In this document: positions 1 through 8,464 of the stretch, in pieces
Layout: the number at the start of each line of letters is the position of its first letter
How positions within the stretch are numbered: the stretch's first letter is position 1
Source of the DNA: Cognatundibacterium luofuense
GTDB taxonomy: Bacteria; Pseudomonadota; Gammaproteobacteria; Burkholderiales; Burkholderiaceae_D
NCBI RefSeq assembly: GCF_018139685.1
Contig: NZ_JAGSPN010000017.1
Coordinates: 1-64,000, forward strand
DNA: 64,000 nucleotides
Direction of reading: 5' to 3'
Made by a program: the position numbers and the translations under genes
Notes under the pieces: model-generated
The model's input: only the letters and a program-made list of their open reading frames with translations
Told to the model about the DNA's origin: nothing
The model's database searches: none

Positions 1-88
1 CTCATAGCGCACGCTGGACAGCGTTGGACGCGTTGTGAATAGCACCGCTATTCACTGCCTTGTCCGCCTTGCCAGCCCGCGCTATGAG
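1..88. repeat. Nested inverted-repeat element at the window edge
   Basis: The first ten bases (CTCATAGCGC) are the exact reverse complement of bases 79-88. Inside lie further arms: GCTGG at 13-17 with CCAGC at 72-76, GGAC at 26-29 with GTCC at 62-65, and a central 9-bp hairpin at 35-43 and 47-55 with a 3-base loop. The whole 88 bases can fold into one long interrupted stem. It has no T-run of its own, though AT-rich sequence follows at 120-172. It may be a REP-like or small mobile repeat, or the end of a larger element lying to the left. Its function is unknown. Confidence 0.5.
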
Positions 89-172
89 ACAAACGCATCT
101 CGCGGGTATTGATGAAATGAGTTCTAACTTTTTTCATTCTTCGTTAATTTTATTAATTTAATTATTTATATT

Positions 173-973
173 TTATTCTCCCCATGTCTGCTGCAATACC
201 TTGCGGAACAGTGCAGATAACTGGGGTTCAACCGGTGTACGGGTGAAACGCGGCGGCACGATGGCATCTAAACGCGCCAGTTCTTCCGCAATAAACTGAT
301 GAATTACCGGCACTTGCGGACCAAGTTCACTTTCGTTGGCGCGCTTTTTCTTTTCCAGCAGACCCGCAATCGCTGATGTCAGTTCCGGCTGATCGCTGAT
401 CAGTGTCATCAGCTTATCGAATTCAATCGGCGCGGGGGTTTGATAACGTTCCAGCCAGCGTGTCGCCAGCAATGGGCGCAATACGTAAAAGTATTTTTTG
501 TAACGCACCAGTTCTGATTGCAGCTCAGAACGGAAATTGGTTTTGGCCGTACTGCGGTAGTGATACATACCGTTTTCAACCGAATACACCGTTGGCATTA
601 AATTCAGGGCTTCCTGATGAAAACACCCGCTTTGCTCATACTGCACCGGTGACAGCATCCATTCCACAAATGCCGGGTTCGATTTCCAGAACAAACGCAG
701 CGCTTTGCGAATATCCCAGCCGTTGATATCCATCTCATCGACAATCGGATATTCAATCACATCGCGTTTCTCTTCCAGTCCGACCGATAAATACCATTCC
801 GGACGATGGACATAAATAAAGCGTGCATCGTAATCGCTGTCGGGAGATGCAAAGCCCCAGGCGCGGCTGCCGGATTCCACTGCCAGCAAAATCTTCACGT
901 CGTGCTCTTGCTCTGCGGCACGCAAGCGACGCGTGATTTCTTCTCTGGCCTGCTGGCCGATGATGTCCTGCAT
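173..973 (-). CDS. Predicted nucleotidyltransferase, YcgL/COG3541 family
   Basis: The 266-residue protein has the nucleotidyltransferase signature of the DNA polymerase beta superfamily near its N-terminus: ESGSRAWGF at about residues 33-41, followed by SDYDAR, whose Asp47 and Asp49 are the expected metal ligands. The rest, with conserved blocks such as WDIRKALRLFWKSNP, matches the uncharacterised COG3541 family, whose substrate is unknown. I chose the ATG at 971-973 because GGAGAAATAC lies directly upstream and the homologous region begins there. An in-frame extension to 1189 is possible but has no family support. The gene is divergent from the glutathione transferase gene. Confidence 0.75.
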   Translation of the reverse strand: MQDIIGQQAREEITRRLRAAEQEHDVKILLAVESGSRAWGFASPDSDYDARFIYVHRPEWYLSVGLEEKRDVIEYPIVDEMDINGWDIRKALRLFWKSNPAFVEWMLSPVQYEQSGCFHQEALNLMPTVYSVENGMYHYRSTAKTNFRSELQSELVRYKKYFYVLRPLLATRWLERYQTPAPIEFDKLMTLISDQPELTSAIAGLLEKKKRANESELGPQVPVIHQFIAEELARLDAIVPPRFTRTPVEPQLSALFRKVLQQTWGE

Positions 974-1158
974 GTATTTCTCCTTGATAAAACCCGGACA
1001 GGAAACATTGAATTTTCTGCCATATCGTGACAGCATACCTTGCATGGATGGAAACGTCTGCAAAAAGTCCGGTGCAGGTTCATAATCTGCATGAAGCCGG
1101 ACGCAACATTCGCCGGATTGCCCTGTTGTCATCACCCTCTGAACACGGAAGGAAAACC

Positions 1159-1857
1159 ATGATTGATGTTTATTCCTGGCCCACACCAAACGGCCACAAA
1201 GTGCATATCATGCTGGAAGAATGTGGCTTGCCATACCGGGTGTTTCCGGTGGATATCGGTGCGGGCGATCAGTTCAAGCCGGAATTTCTGGCGATTTCTC
1301 CTAACAATAAAATTCCGGCGATTGTGGATTCTGACGGGCCGGACAATAAACCGATCTCTTTGTTTGAATCCGGTGCGATTCTGGTCTATCTGGCGGGTAA
1401 AAGCGGGCAGTTTCTCGGTGATACCGACCGTGAAAAATATCAGACCCTGCAATGGCTGATGTTTCAGATGGGTGGCTTTGGCCCGATGCTGGGACAAGCG
1501 CACCACTTCCGCATTTATGCACCGGAAAAAATCCAGTACGCCTACGACCGTTACACCAATGAAGCACGCCGCTTGTACGGTGTGATCGATACCCAGTTGT
1601 CGCGCACGCCGTATCTGGCCGGTGAGCAATACACGATTGCCGACATGGCCGTGTTCCCGTGGGCACGCTCTGCGGCAAATCAGGGCATCAACTGGGAAGA
1701 ATTCCCGCACGCAAAACGCTGGTTTGATGAAATCGCTGCCCGCCCTGCTGTGCAACGCGCGGTGCAGGTGCTGGCCGATTACCGCAAGCCTTTAACCACG
1801 GATACCGCGCGTGATGCGCTGTTCGGCAATAGCCAGTATCAGTGCAAGACAGCGTAA
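1159..1857 (+). CDS. yfcG: Glutathione S-transferase, YfcG-like disulfide reductase type
   Basis: This 232-residue cytosolic protein begins IDVYSWPTPNGHKVHIMLEE and continues with QFKPEFLAISPNNKIPAI. That is the thioredoxin-like N-terminal domain of the E. coli YfcG/YghU group, which binds glutathione (often GSSG) and has disulfide-bond reductase activity. The ESGAILVYLA block is the gamma-glutamyl binding site, and an all-alpha C-terminal domain follows from about residue 90. The ATG at 1159 is preceded by GGAAGGAAAACC. An upstream extension to 1027 exists but falls outside the family. The DUF2863 gene starts 53 bases downstream, so the two may be cotranscribed. Confidence 0.85.
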   Translation: MIDVYSWPTPNGHKVHIMLEECGLPYRVFPVDIGAGDQFKPEFLAISPNNKIPAIVDSDGPDNKPISLFESGAILVYLAGKSGQFLGDTDREKYQTLQWLMFQMGGFGPMLGQAHHFRIYAPEKIQYAYDRYTNEARRLYGVIDTQLSRTPYLAGEQYTIADMAVFPWARSAANQGINWEEFPHAKRWFDEIAARPAVQRAVQVLADYRKPLTTDTARDALFGNSQYQCKTA

Positions 1858-1910
1858 ATAATTGCTGCGCTGATCCCGGCGCAGCAAGGTTTCCGCACAC
1901 AAGAAAAGAG

Positions 1911-3152
1911 ATGAATATGCGCCGCCCAATCAAACATTCCAGACAAAAACTGGCCGCTGAAAGTCAGCGCCTCGTCAACCTGGCCGTGGCTGTTGCGCAA
2001 TCTTCCAGCCGTTATGAAGATCAGTTCTGGCAACAGCAGCTGGATGAACAAGTGATCCGCAGCCTGCATCTGCACCATCAGGATATTCTGGATGGTGCGA
2101 CCGAGCACTTGCTGCAAAAATCCCCGAATGGCTACGAAGTGCTGGCGGAAACCATGGAAACCGTCAGCACTTCGCTGCAGTTTGAACACGAAGGCAAACC
2201 GTGGCGCAGCTTAATAATCGCTGCGCCGGTACTGGCCTGGACCCGCTTTGAAATTGCCTCCGGCCCGCTGAACGCCGATATGCAACAGCAATTCGCGCAC
2301 TGCTTCAGCAAAATCCTGCTGGCACCGGATGCGCGTTTACGGCTGCTGCCGCATTTATTTTCGATTGAACAATTACCGCGCCAGCACTGCGAAACCTTTG
2401 CGCTGCTGGAGCAGCAAACCGCCGTGCTGATGCAAGGCAAAACCAGCCAGTCTGCTCCGGAAAATCCGCCAACCGTGCCGTTTCTGGCCGACGTGCGCTT
2501 CCTGATGGCAGTGGTGGCTGTACCGGAAGGCGCGCCTGTATTCCGCTGGCAATTAAGCGCAGCGCCATTCGATATCGAAAAAGCGAAAGATGCAGCGCTG
2601 AAAGACTGGACGGAAAGTACAGAAGTATTGCTGAACCATCTGATTCCCGGCTGCAATACCGAACCATTGCTGCCGGAATCGTATTTCAGCGCCTGCCGCG
2701 AAGCGGATCTGCGTATCCGTCCGGTATCGTTGCAATCGGCGGTGTACTATCTTGGCGAAACCTTTGAACTGCATCCGGATTCAATCCGCGCCGTGATTGC
2801 CGGTTTCCGCCATCCAGATACGCCGGATAACGGCGATGATATTGACGAATACCGGATTGGTTTTGCTGCTGCCGATAAACCGGAAATTTTGTACGGTGTG
2901 GTCTGGCCTTTGTATCAGCCGGACGACAAAAACACAGCGGTGCAATTCGATGACGCTGGCCGTTTAACCGGCGAAATTTCCGCTTTACTGCGTGAATGCG
3001 GTATCGTCGACGTCATCTGGCATAACGAAATTTTTGATGCTGAGTTTTGTGACGATTGCGGCACCCCGATGTTCGCTGATCCTGACGGAGAGCTGGTACA
3101 TCCGGAAGCACCCGAAGATACACCAGCGCCGGGAACTGCCCATTTTCACTGA
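1911..3152 (+). CDS. DUF2863-like protein of unknown function
   Basis: The 413-residue acidic, soluble protein has no signal peptide or membrane segment. The N-terminal pattern (LVNLAVAVAQSSSRYEDQFW) and the overall length recall the betaproteobacterial DUF2863 family, whose function is not known. A Cys pair near the C-terminus (FCDDCGTPMFAD) could bind a metal. I chose the ATG at 1911, which follows AAGAAAAGAG. The longer in-frame extension to 1842 would overlap the preceding gene. It lies between the glutathione transferase and sulfite dehydrogenase genes in the same direction. No partner can be assigned. Confidence 0.55.
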   Translation: MNMRRPIKHSRQKLAAESQRLVNLAVAVAQSSSRYEDQFWQQQLDEQVIRSLHLHHQDILDGATEHLLQKSPNGYEVLAETMETVSTSLQFEHEGKPWRSLIIAAPVLAWTRFEIASGPLNADMQQQFAHCFSKILLAPDARLRLLPHLFSIEQLPRQHCETFALLEQQTAVLMQGKTSQSAPENPPTVPFLADVRFLMAVVAVPEGAPVFRWQLSAAPFDIEKAKDAALKDWTESTEVLLNHLIPGCNTEPLLPESYFSACREADLRIRPVSLQSAVYYLGETFELHPDSIRAVIAGFRHPDTPDNGDDIDEYRIGFAAADKPEILYGVVWPLYQPDDKNTAVQFDDAGRLTGEISALLRECGIVDVIWHNEIFDAEFCDDCGTPMFADPDGELVHPEAPEDTPAPGTAHFH

Positions 3153-3211
3153 CGAGATTTTTCTGTTTTGCAGCGGCAGCATAGCCGCACCGATCACATA
3201 AGGAGACTTGC

Positions 3212-4450
3212 ATGTCATCACATTCCTCTGAAAAGCAGCCACAAAGTCTGACACGCCGCCACTGGCTGGCTGGCACCGGTCTGGCATTGTCTGCAGCCGG
3301 TTTAAGCGGATTTTCCAAAACCGCGATGGCACAGGCCGCAGCAACCGCCGCAGCACCAAAACCGCTGCCGCCATTTGCGAACTGGAAAACAGCGGATGCG
3401 ATGATCGTGCATTCCTCCAGCACCATCGAACTGAAGCGCAGTGCCTTTGGCAGCAGTGTAATTACACCGTCTGAAAAACTGTTCATCCGCAACAATCTGC
3501 CAACACCGGATGCCGCCATCGTGGCAGATCGCGACGCCTGGGTTTTACAGGTGGAAGGCGTCAAAAAACCAGCCAGCTTCAGCCTGAAACAATTGCGTGC
3601 CATGGGAGTGGAATCTGTAACCACGGTGTTGCAATGCTCCGGCAACGGGCGCGGATTTTTCCCAAGCAAGCCAAGCGGCACCCCGTGGCAAGTCGGCGCT
3701 GCCGGTTGCGTGGTCTGGAGCGGTGTTCCTGTCAAAGCCCTGATTGAAGCCTGCGGTGGCGTGGCCGATGGCATGGCGTTTATGACCGGTACCGGCGGCG
3801 AAAAACTGCCGGAAGGCGTGGATCCGAAATCGCTGATCGTTGAACGCTCAATGCCGCTGAAAGCCTTTGAAGATGCGATTCTGGCGTGGGAGCTGAATGG
3901 TTCTCCTCTGCCGCTGGCCCACGGCGGCCCGCTGCGCCTGATCGTACCGGGTTACACCGGCGTCAATAACATCAAATACATCAAGCGTCTGGCATTTACC
4001 TCCACGCAAACCGAAGCCAAAATTCAAAAGCATGGCTACCGCATTACCGCTGCCGGTCAGGAAAGCAGCCCGAATGATCCATCCGTCTGGGAAATGCCGG
4101 TGAAATCCTGGATTACCGCACCGCTGGCAGACAACGGCGAACTGAGTGCAGGTCAAACCGTGATTCAGGGCGTGGCATTCGGCGGCGTACATGCGGTCAA
4201 GCTGGTGGAAGTTTCTGCTGATGGCGGCAAAAGCTGGCATAAAGCCCGTTTCTTTGGCCCGGATATGGGCAAATACGCATGGCGTCAGTTCAGCGTTACC
4301 CTGCCTTTATCCGCAGGCGCACACAAGCTGGTCAGCCGCGCTACCGATACCGCGGGCAATGTGCAACCGGAACAGCGTCTGGAAAACGCGCATGGCTACA
4401 ACAATAACAGCTGGGCAGACCATGCCGTCAGCGTGACGGTGGCAGCATGA
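3212..4450 (+). CDS. sorA: Sulfite dehydrogenase molybdenum subunit, SorA/SoxC type
   Basis: This periplasmic molybdopterin enzyme oxidises sulfite to sulfate. Residues 11-41 form a Tat signal (SLTRRHWLAGTG, then a hydrophobic stretch and AMAQ) for export of the folded protein with its cofactor. The sulfite oxidase fold follows. Cys142 in LQCSGNGRGFF is the expected molybdenum ligand, and the C-terminal half (VKSWITAP to VSVTVAA) matches the Mo-co dimerisation domain. It has 412 residues, normal for the family, and no heme b5 domain. A good ribosome site (AAGGAGACTTGC) precedes the start. Its stop overlaps the start of the cytochrome c gene as ATGA, so the two are translationally coupled, as in the SorAB enzyme. 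Confidence 0.88.
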   Translation: MSSHSSEKQPQSLTRRHWLAGTGLALSAAGLSGFSKTAMAQAAATAAAPKPLPPFANWKTADAMIVHSSSTIELKRSAFGSSVITPSEKLFIRNNLPTPDAAIVADRDAWVLQVEGVKKPASFSLKQLRAMGVESVTTVLQCSGNGRGFFPSKPSGTPWQVGAAGCVVWSGVPVKALIEACGGVADGMAFMTGTGGEKLPEGVDPKSLIVERSMPLKAFEDAILAWELNGSPLPLAHGGPLRLIVPGYTGVNNIKYIKRLAFTSTQTEAKIQKHGYRITAAGQESSPNDPSVWEMPVKSWITAPLADNGELSAGQTVIQGVAFGGVHAVKLVEVSADGGKSWHKARFFGPDMGKYAWRQFSVTLPLSAGAHKLVSRATDTAGNVQPEQRLENAHGYNNNSWADHAVSVTVAA

Positions 4451-4821
4451 TGCGACATACAATGAACCAAGCATCTGCTGCATTTGCAATGATGCTGGCA
4501 CTCTGTACCGGCTCTGCGTTCGCACAGACAGCGACATCTGCGGCGGCAAATGCTGCCCCGCCCACCGCTGCAGAACTGGCTGCAGGCAAAAAAATCTTCA
4601 CCACCAAAGCAGCACCCGCCTGCGCGCTGTGCCACACGCTGAAAGATGCAGACAGCAGCGGCGATATCGGCCCGGTGCTGGATGAGTTAAAACCAGATGC
4701 AGCACGCGTCGAAAAAGCAGTACGCGGCGGCATCGGCGTGATGCCTTCGTTTAAAGGCTTGCTCAGCGAGGATGAGATCCGGACGGTAGCGAAATACGTG
4801 TCTGCGGTAGCCGGAAAATAA
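4447..4821 (+). CDS. sorB: Cytochrome c subunit of sulfite dehydrogenase
   Basis: The 124-residue protein has a Sec signal peptide (hydrophobic core about residues 10-24, cleavage near AFAQ). It has one c-type heme site, CALCH at residues 59-63, and a likely axial Met in GVMPSF near residue 98. It fits the small class I cytochrome that takes electrons from SorA. Its start overlaps the sorA stop by four bases. A bidirectional terminator follows 24 bases after its stop, so sorAB looks like a closed two-gene unit. Naming it SorB depends on the sorA neighbour; on its own it would be a generic c-type cytochrome. Confidence 0.82.
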   Translation: MMRHTMNQASAAFAMMLALCTGSAFAQTATSAAANAAPPTAAELAAGKKIFTTKAAPACALCHTLKDADSSGDIGPVLDELKPDAARVEKAVRGGIGVMPSFKGLLSEDEIRTVAKYVSAVAGK

Positions 4822-4844
4822 TTCTTCATTCCAAGCCCGGAAAC

Positions 4845-4879
4845 AAAAAGCGATGCCGCTGAAACCGGTATCGCTTTTT
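4845..4879. terminator. Bidirectional terminator between sorB and the ClpP-fold gene
   Basis: AAAAAGCGAT at 4845-4854 and ATCGCTTTTT at 4870-4879 form a perfect 10-bp stem with T-runs on both strands. It sits between two convergent genes and can serve both. Confidence 0.8.
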
Positions 4880-4948
4880 ATTTTCCGGCTGACGCTTCAA
4901 AGAGCGTGCTATCCGGCTCTGCTTGTTCGGAATGACGCCAGCAGAAAG

Positions 4949-5779
4949 TTACTGACGCACATAATCACCAATCAGTTTGATATCTAAATCATCCTGATCA
5001 ATCAGGCGTTTTGCCAGCGCATCCATCGCTTGCTGATCTGCCGGATACGGATAGTCTGTAATGCCGGTTACACCGTACTTCGTCAGCATGTGCAGATTCG
5101 GGAAATAAACCAATGGAGAATCCGGACTGAAGGACATACTACTAACCTGCTTTATATGTGCTTTTATAAAGGCTTGAAAACGCTTTTCTTCTGTAAAGAC
5201 TTTTTCCTCACTACTATCTTTGAGCTTAGCACGATATACGGTCGGCACGGACCGGGTCAGTTTTCCCGAAATGCGTAAGAGTTCATCATCGAATCCAACA
5301 GCATCAAAAAAAGCCCGGCCTCTTTCATTCAGCTGCACAAACTGCTGAAACACTTCATTTTTGCTCGCCTTCATTTTTCGGAATTCATCCGTTCGGGTAT
5401 TCATTGCACCACCATGAATACCCAGCATCGCTTCCGGTAACAATTTTTTCTCTGAGGCTGCGATAAATAAAAAATTCGCACAAGCTGAGATGCAATAGTC
5501 TTTTACTTCCATAACGATTTTATGCTTCTGCATCACTTCGGCAATATTCAGCGCATCTTCCATGCTGCCCCCTTGCGAAGTGATGACGATACGGTTGGTA
5601 CCTTCATTAATGGCCGCAATCAGGGCCTCAGAAGAAGCCGTGTCGATTAATCCTTTAAAAACGATTGTTTGCCCTTCCTTGCTCAAACTAAATGTCGGTT
5701 CATCCGCCCGTGCTGTCACAGTTAAGCAAAGACTTGCTGCCAGCAGAGAAAGGCCGGCGATTTTCTTCAGAATTTTCAT
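4949..5779 (-). CDS. Periplasmic ClpP/crotonase-fold protein, COG3904-like
   Basis: The 276-residue protein starts with a clear Sec signal peptide (KKIAGLSLLAASLCLTVTARA). The mature part reads like the ClpP/crotonase fold of predicted periplasmic COG3904 proteins: ITSQGGSMEDALNIAE, then CISACANFLF with a possible nucleophile Ser98, then LGIHGG with His122. This suggests a serine-protease-like or hydrolase fold, but the substrate is unknown. It is monocistronic, convergent with sorAB and divergent from the small membrane protein gene. The 190-base upstream gap is AT-rich and holds no other gene I can see. Confidence 0.65.
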   Translation of the reverse strand: MKILKKIAGLSLLAASLCLTVTARADEPTFSLSKEGQTIVFKGLIDTASSEALIAAINEGTNRIVITSQGGSMEDALNIAEVMQKHKIVMEVKDYCISACANFLFIAASEKKLLPEAMLGIHGGAMNTRTDEFRKMKASKNEVFQQFVQLNERGRAFFDAVGFDDELLRISGKLTRSVPTVYRAKLKDSSEEKVFTEEKRFQAFIKAHIKQVSSMSFSPDSPLVYFPNLHMLTKYGVTGITDYPYPADQQAMDALAKRLIDQDDLDIKLIGDYVRQ

Positions 5780-5969
5780 GTATGACTGTTGATTTCAGGT
5801 TGCTGGTAGTTATGGGAAATAATCGGAAAAAGCCGTATTCCCACGCTGGCGCGAATATTCGTTTTTATTGCAAATTTACAAAAAGAAGAGAATAATATGT
5901 TTACTGTGCAACTTTGTCAAAATTACACTGCAATTACTGCACAGCTGAAATTTCTGTGAAAGGAAAATC

Positions 5970-6272
5970 ATGTCAGGCATTCAATTGATTCTGGCAGTGA
6001 TCACGCTGCTGTGCGCAGTCGCATTTCACTTTGCAGGCACAAAGCCGTTGCTGAATGTAGTCGATTATTCGGCACTGAAAGATCCTGCTGCATTTAACCG
6101 GTATGTAGGCAAACTGATGCTGATACCAGCAGCCGTTGCGGCACTGAGTGCTCTGATCAGCTACAGCTATCCTGCATTGGCGGTTCCGCTGTTATTTCTA
6201 TTTCCGGTCAGTGTGCTGGCGCTGGTGGTCTGGATTGCTTCAGGTAGTAAGCGTTTTGCTGGAAATGTCTGA
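5970..6272 (+). CDS. Small inner-membrane protein, function unknown
   Basis: The 100-residue protein is almost wholly hydrophobic. It has one membrane segment at about residues 4-24 and two closely spaced segments between about 50 and 92, with a short polar loop holding a DYSALKDPAAFNRYVGK stretch. It ends in SGSKRFAGNV. The pattern resembles small DUF3784-like membrane proteins, but I would not name a family. AAAGGAAAATC precedes the ATG and a strong terminator lies 33 bases after the stop, so it is a real single-gene unit. Confidence 0.65.
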   Translation: MSGIQLILAVITLLCAVAFHFAGTKPLLNVVDYSALKDPAAFNRYVGKLMLIPAAVAALSALISYSYPALAVPLLFLFPVSVLALVVWIASGSKRFAGNV

Positions 6273-6305
6273 ATGTCTAAATATAATAATTAAGAATCCA
6301 CAATA

Positions 6306-6339
6306 AAAAAACCGTTCAGTGCACACTGAACGGTTTTTT
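6306..6339 (+). terminator. Rho-independent terminator
   Basis: A 16-bp perfect stem (AAAAAACCGTTCAGTG with its complement, two-base loop at 6322-6323) ends in a T-run on either strand. It closes the small membrane gene and can also stop transcription of the convergent rhodanese-fusion gene. Confidence 0.85.
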
Positions 6340-6419
6340 GTTTCCGGTACATTGCAGAGCCGAAATGCTCTGCGATGAATGTAATCTTACATTCGATCAA
6401 TCACATCGTTGCCGCACGC

Positions 6420-7577
6420 TTATTTCGCTTCGACCGGCATTTTATTTTCGCGCCAGTCCGGCATGCCTTCGCGGTACCAGTAGATTTTCTGGATGCCGGC
6501 CTGCTTTGCAACAATCACAGCCTTATAGGACTTCCAGCATTCCGGTCCGTTGCAATAAAAGATGACGGCTTTGTCTTTCGGTAAGCGGCTGATTGCTGAA
6601 TAGTCATCCAGCTTTGCATCAAAATCGCGGTCTTTCAGGCTTTTTTCGATGTAAGGTGCGTGGATTGCACCGGGGATGTGTTCCTGATCAAACTCTTTCT
6701 GAGAACGGGTATCCACCGGCGTCATGCCGGAGGCGATCAGTTTTTGCACCATTGGCGTATCAACGGTCGTCACGCCCGGAATGGTTGGCGGGGTCAGAAT
6801 ACCCAGTGTCGCGATATAGCGGTACAGACTTTCATCCGCCAGCGTACCCTGCTGCATTTTTCCGAGTCCGGCATTTTCCGCATCTGCTGAAACTGCCCAG
6901 CGCAGGATTTTCTTTTTCTCGGCGTCGCCCATGCTTTTTTTCACCATGATCGCCAGACCGGCAGGAACCGGTTGCGTTACCTTGATGATCTTGGCGAGTT
7001 TAGGATTCGCCTTCATCCATGCTTCGGCTTCTTCCTTACCCGCGACGGTAACATCTGCCAGATTCGCACTCAGCGCCAGCAAACCGGCGCCGCTGGTTTT
7101 GCCGTAAATCACGGTTTTAAACGATTTCAGCGTTAAGCCGGATTCCTCAATCATGGCTTTCGCCAGATAAGCACGAACGGAATCTTGTTGCGTCAGGTAA
7201 AGGCGGGTTCCGCTCATTTGTTGTGGCGCACCAATATCAGCCCGCGCAACCAGCACAAATTCGGCATTTTGTTTCTGACGGGCGAGTAACTGATAGTGAT
7301 GGCTGATGGCCGACGCAGCGACGTGTGCAGGGCCGACGACCATATCATTCTCTTGTGTGCGGGTGGCGCGCATTGCATCGGTCAGATCTGCCGTCTGACG
7401 CAGAGAAACCTGGGTACCGAGTGCGCTGCTGATACCCGGCGTCGGAGAAACCAGCGTCGCCAGATTTTTACTCTGCATATCCGCCGGATCAACACCGATT
7501 AACACCTTAAAATCCGCATATGCAGACACAGAGAAACACGCAGACGCCAGCAATGTGACGAAACCGATTTTTTTCAT
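6420..7577 (-). CDS. PhnD-like periplasmic binding protein fused to rhodanese
   Basis: The 385-residue exported protein has a signal peptide (KKIGFVTLLASACFSVSAYA). Residues about 22-255 form a phosphate/phosphonate-type (PhnD/SsuA-like) substrate-binding domain with a start such as FKVLIGVDPADMQSKNLA. Residues about 275-385 form a rhodanese domain (TPVDTRSQKEFDQEHIPGAI), with the active loop YCNGPECWKS and candidate catalytic Cys near residue 341. The GPxCW form of the loop is typical of periplasmic rhodanese variants. No ABC permease or ATPase gene lies nearby, so it may not serve a classical importer. A sulfur role fits the sorAB genes 2 kb away but is inference. The ATG at 7577 starts the signal peptide; the 20-residue in-frame extension does not fit. 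Confidence 0.75.
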   Translation of the reverse strand: MKKIGFVTLLASACFSVSAYADFKVLIGVDPADMQSKNLATLVSPTPGISSALGTQVSLRQTADLTDAMRATRTQENDMVVGPAHVAASAISHHYQLLARQKQNAEFVLVARADIGAPQQMSGTRLYLTQQDSVRAYLAKAMIEESGLTLKSFKTVIYGKTSGAGLLALSANLADVTVAGKEEAEAWMKANPKLAKIIKVTQPVPAGLAIMVKKSMGDAEKKKILRWAVSADAENAGLGKMQQGTLADESLYRYIATLGILTPPTIPGVTTVDTPMVQKLIASGMTPVDTRSQKEFDQEHIPGAIHAPYIEKSLKDRDFDAKLDDYSAISRLPKDKAVIFYCNGPECWKSYKAVIVAKQAGIQKIYWYREGMPDWRENKMPVEAK

Positions 7578-7934
7578 GGGAACACCTATTCTGCTCAAAC
7601 CTGAATCACTACCTGGTTGCCAAGCATGCACGTGCATGCCGCAAAGGCGCCATTCTGGCCGAGAATGAATATGAATATCAACTGAAACACCACGGTTTCC
7701 CGACCTGATCTATACAGTGAGCATCATACTTCGTGCAGAAATTTGCACACCGCATTTGTCCGACAATCGGTAAGACAACAGAATGTCCGGTCGTTATGCG
7801 GGGTGTGGCAAATCTTGTCCGACAGAAATGCTGCGCCGCCATATAAACAGTGTTAACACCGAATTTTTACTGTTTTATGTAAGCTCGTATCAGATTTGCA
7901 TATTTACCACAGCCTGCCGCACAAGTACGACGGC
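7578..7934. other. Intergenic stretch without a gene, carrying a 10-bp direct repeat
   Basis: I see no coding region here. TTGTCCGACA occurs twice in direct orientation, at 7756-7765 and 7815-7824, 59 bases apart. The stretch lies between two minus-strand genes, so it should hold the promoter of the binding-protein/rhodanese gene. The repeats lie about 180-250 bases upstream of that start. No clear -35/-10 pair can be assigned. Confidence 0.4.
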
Positions 7935-8399
7935 TTACCACTGACTGAATGGCTTACGAATAAGGCTCGCGTTCGCATAACGGCGGTCTTCCGTCACTTC
8001 TTCACCCAGCCAGTCCGGATGGACGAAACTCTGCTCTTCTGATTCCAGTTCGATTTCCGCCACTACTAATCCGGCATTTTCGCCGAGAAACTCATCCACT
8101 TCCCACAGCACACCGTCGCGCGCGATACGGTGGCGGTATTTTTCAATCAGCGGCTTTTCGCATACCTGATCCAGCAATTCTGCTGCATCCTGTAACGGCA
8201 CCGGATATTCCCACTCGCCGCAGCTTGCGCCGCTTGCCATGCCTTTAATCGTGATGCAGCCATGGTCGCCATCGATACGCACACGCACGATACGGCCCGG
8301 CTCGGCGCTGATATAACCTTGTCTCAGCAAGGAAGACTGCCCTTCACTGCGCCATGCATCCGACGTCACCAGAAACTTACGCTCGATTTCTTTTCCCAT
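7935..8399 (-). CDS. CYTH-domain protein (triphosphatase or adenylate cyclase-like)
   Basis: The 154-residue protein begins with the diagnostic EIERKFLV motif at residues 4-11. It continues with alternating charged strands typical of the CYTH tunnel fold: RVRIDGDHGCITIKG, EWEYPV, KYRHRI, WEVDEFLG, AEIELESEE. Short bacterial CYTH proteins of this size are mostly inorganic tripolyphosphatases; others make cAMP or thiamine-triphosphate hydrolysis products. The sequence alone does not decide. It follows the M14 carboxypeptidase gene in the same direction, but a terminator lies between the two, so expression probably depends on read-through or a short local promoter. Confidence 0.82.
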   Translation of the reverse strand: MGKEIERKFLVTSDAWRSEGQSSLLRQGYISAEPGRIVRVRIDGDHGCITIKGMASGASCGEWEYPVPLQDAAELLDQVCEKPLIEKYRHRIARDGVLWEVDEFLGENAGLVVAEIELESEEQSFVHPDWLGEEVTEDRRYANASLIRKPFSQW

Positions 8400-8410
8400 T
8401 TTTTCCTCAT

Positions 8411-8439
8411 AAAAAAAGCGCCTGCCGCAGCAGACGCTT
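8411..8439 (-). terminator. Terminator after the M14 carboxypeptidase gene
   Basis: On the minus strand the stem AAGCG-CTGC pairs with GCAG-CGCTT around a CGGC-type loop and is followed by seven T residues. It lies 25 bases after the M14 stop and just before the CYTH start. Confidence 0.75.
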
Positions 8440-8464
8440 ATCAGATTCCGTATCCGGAAAGCGC

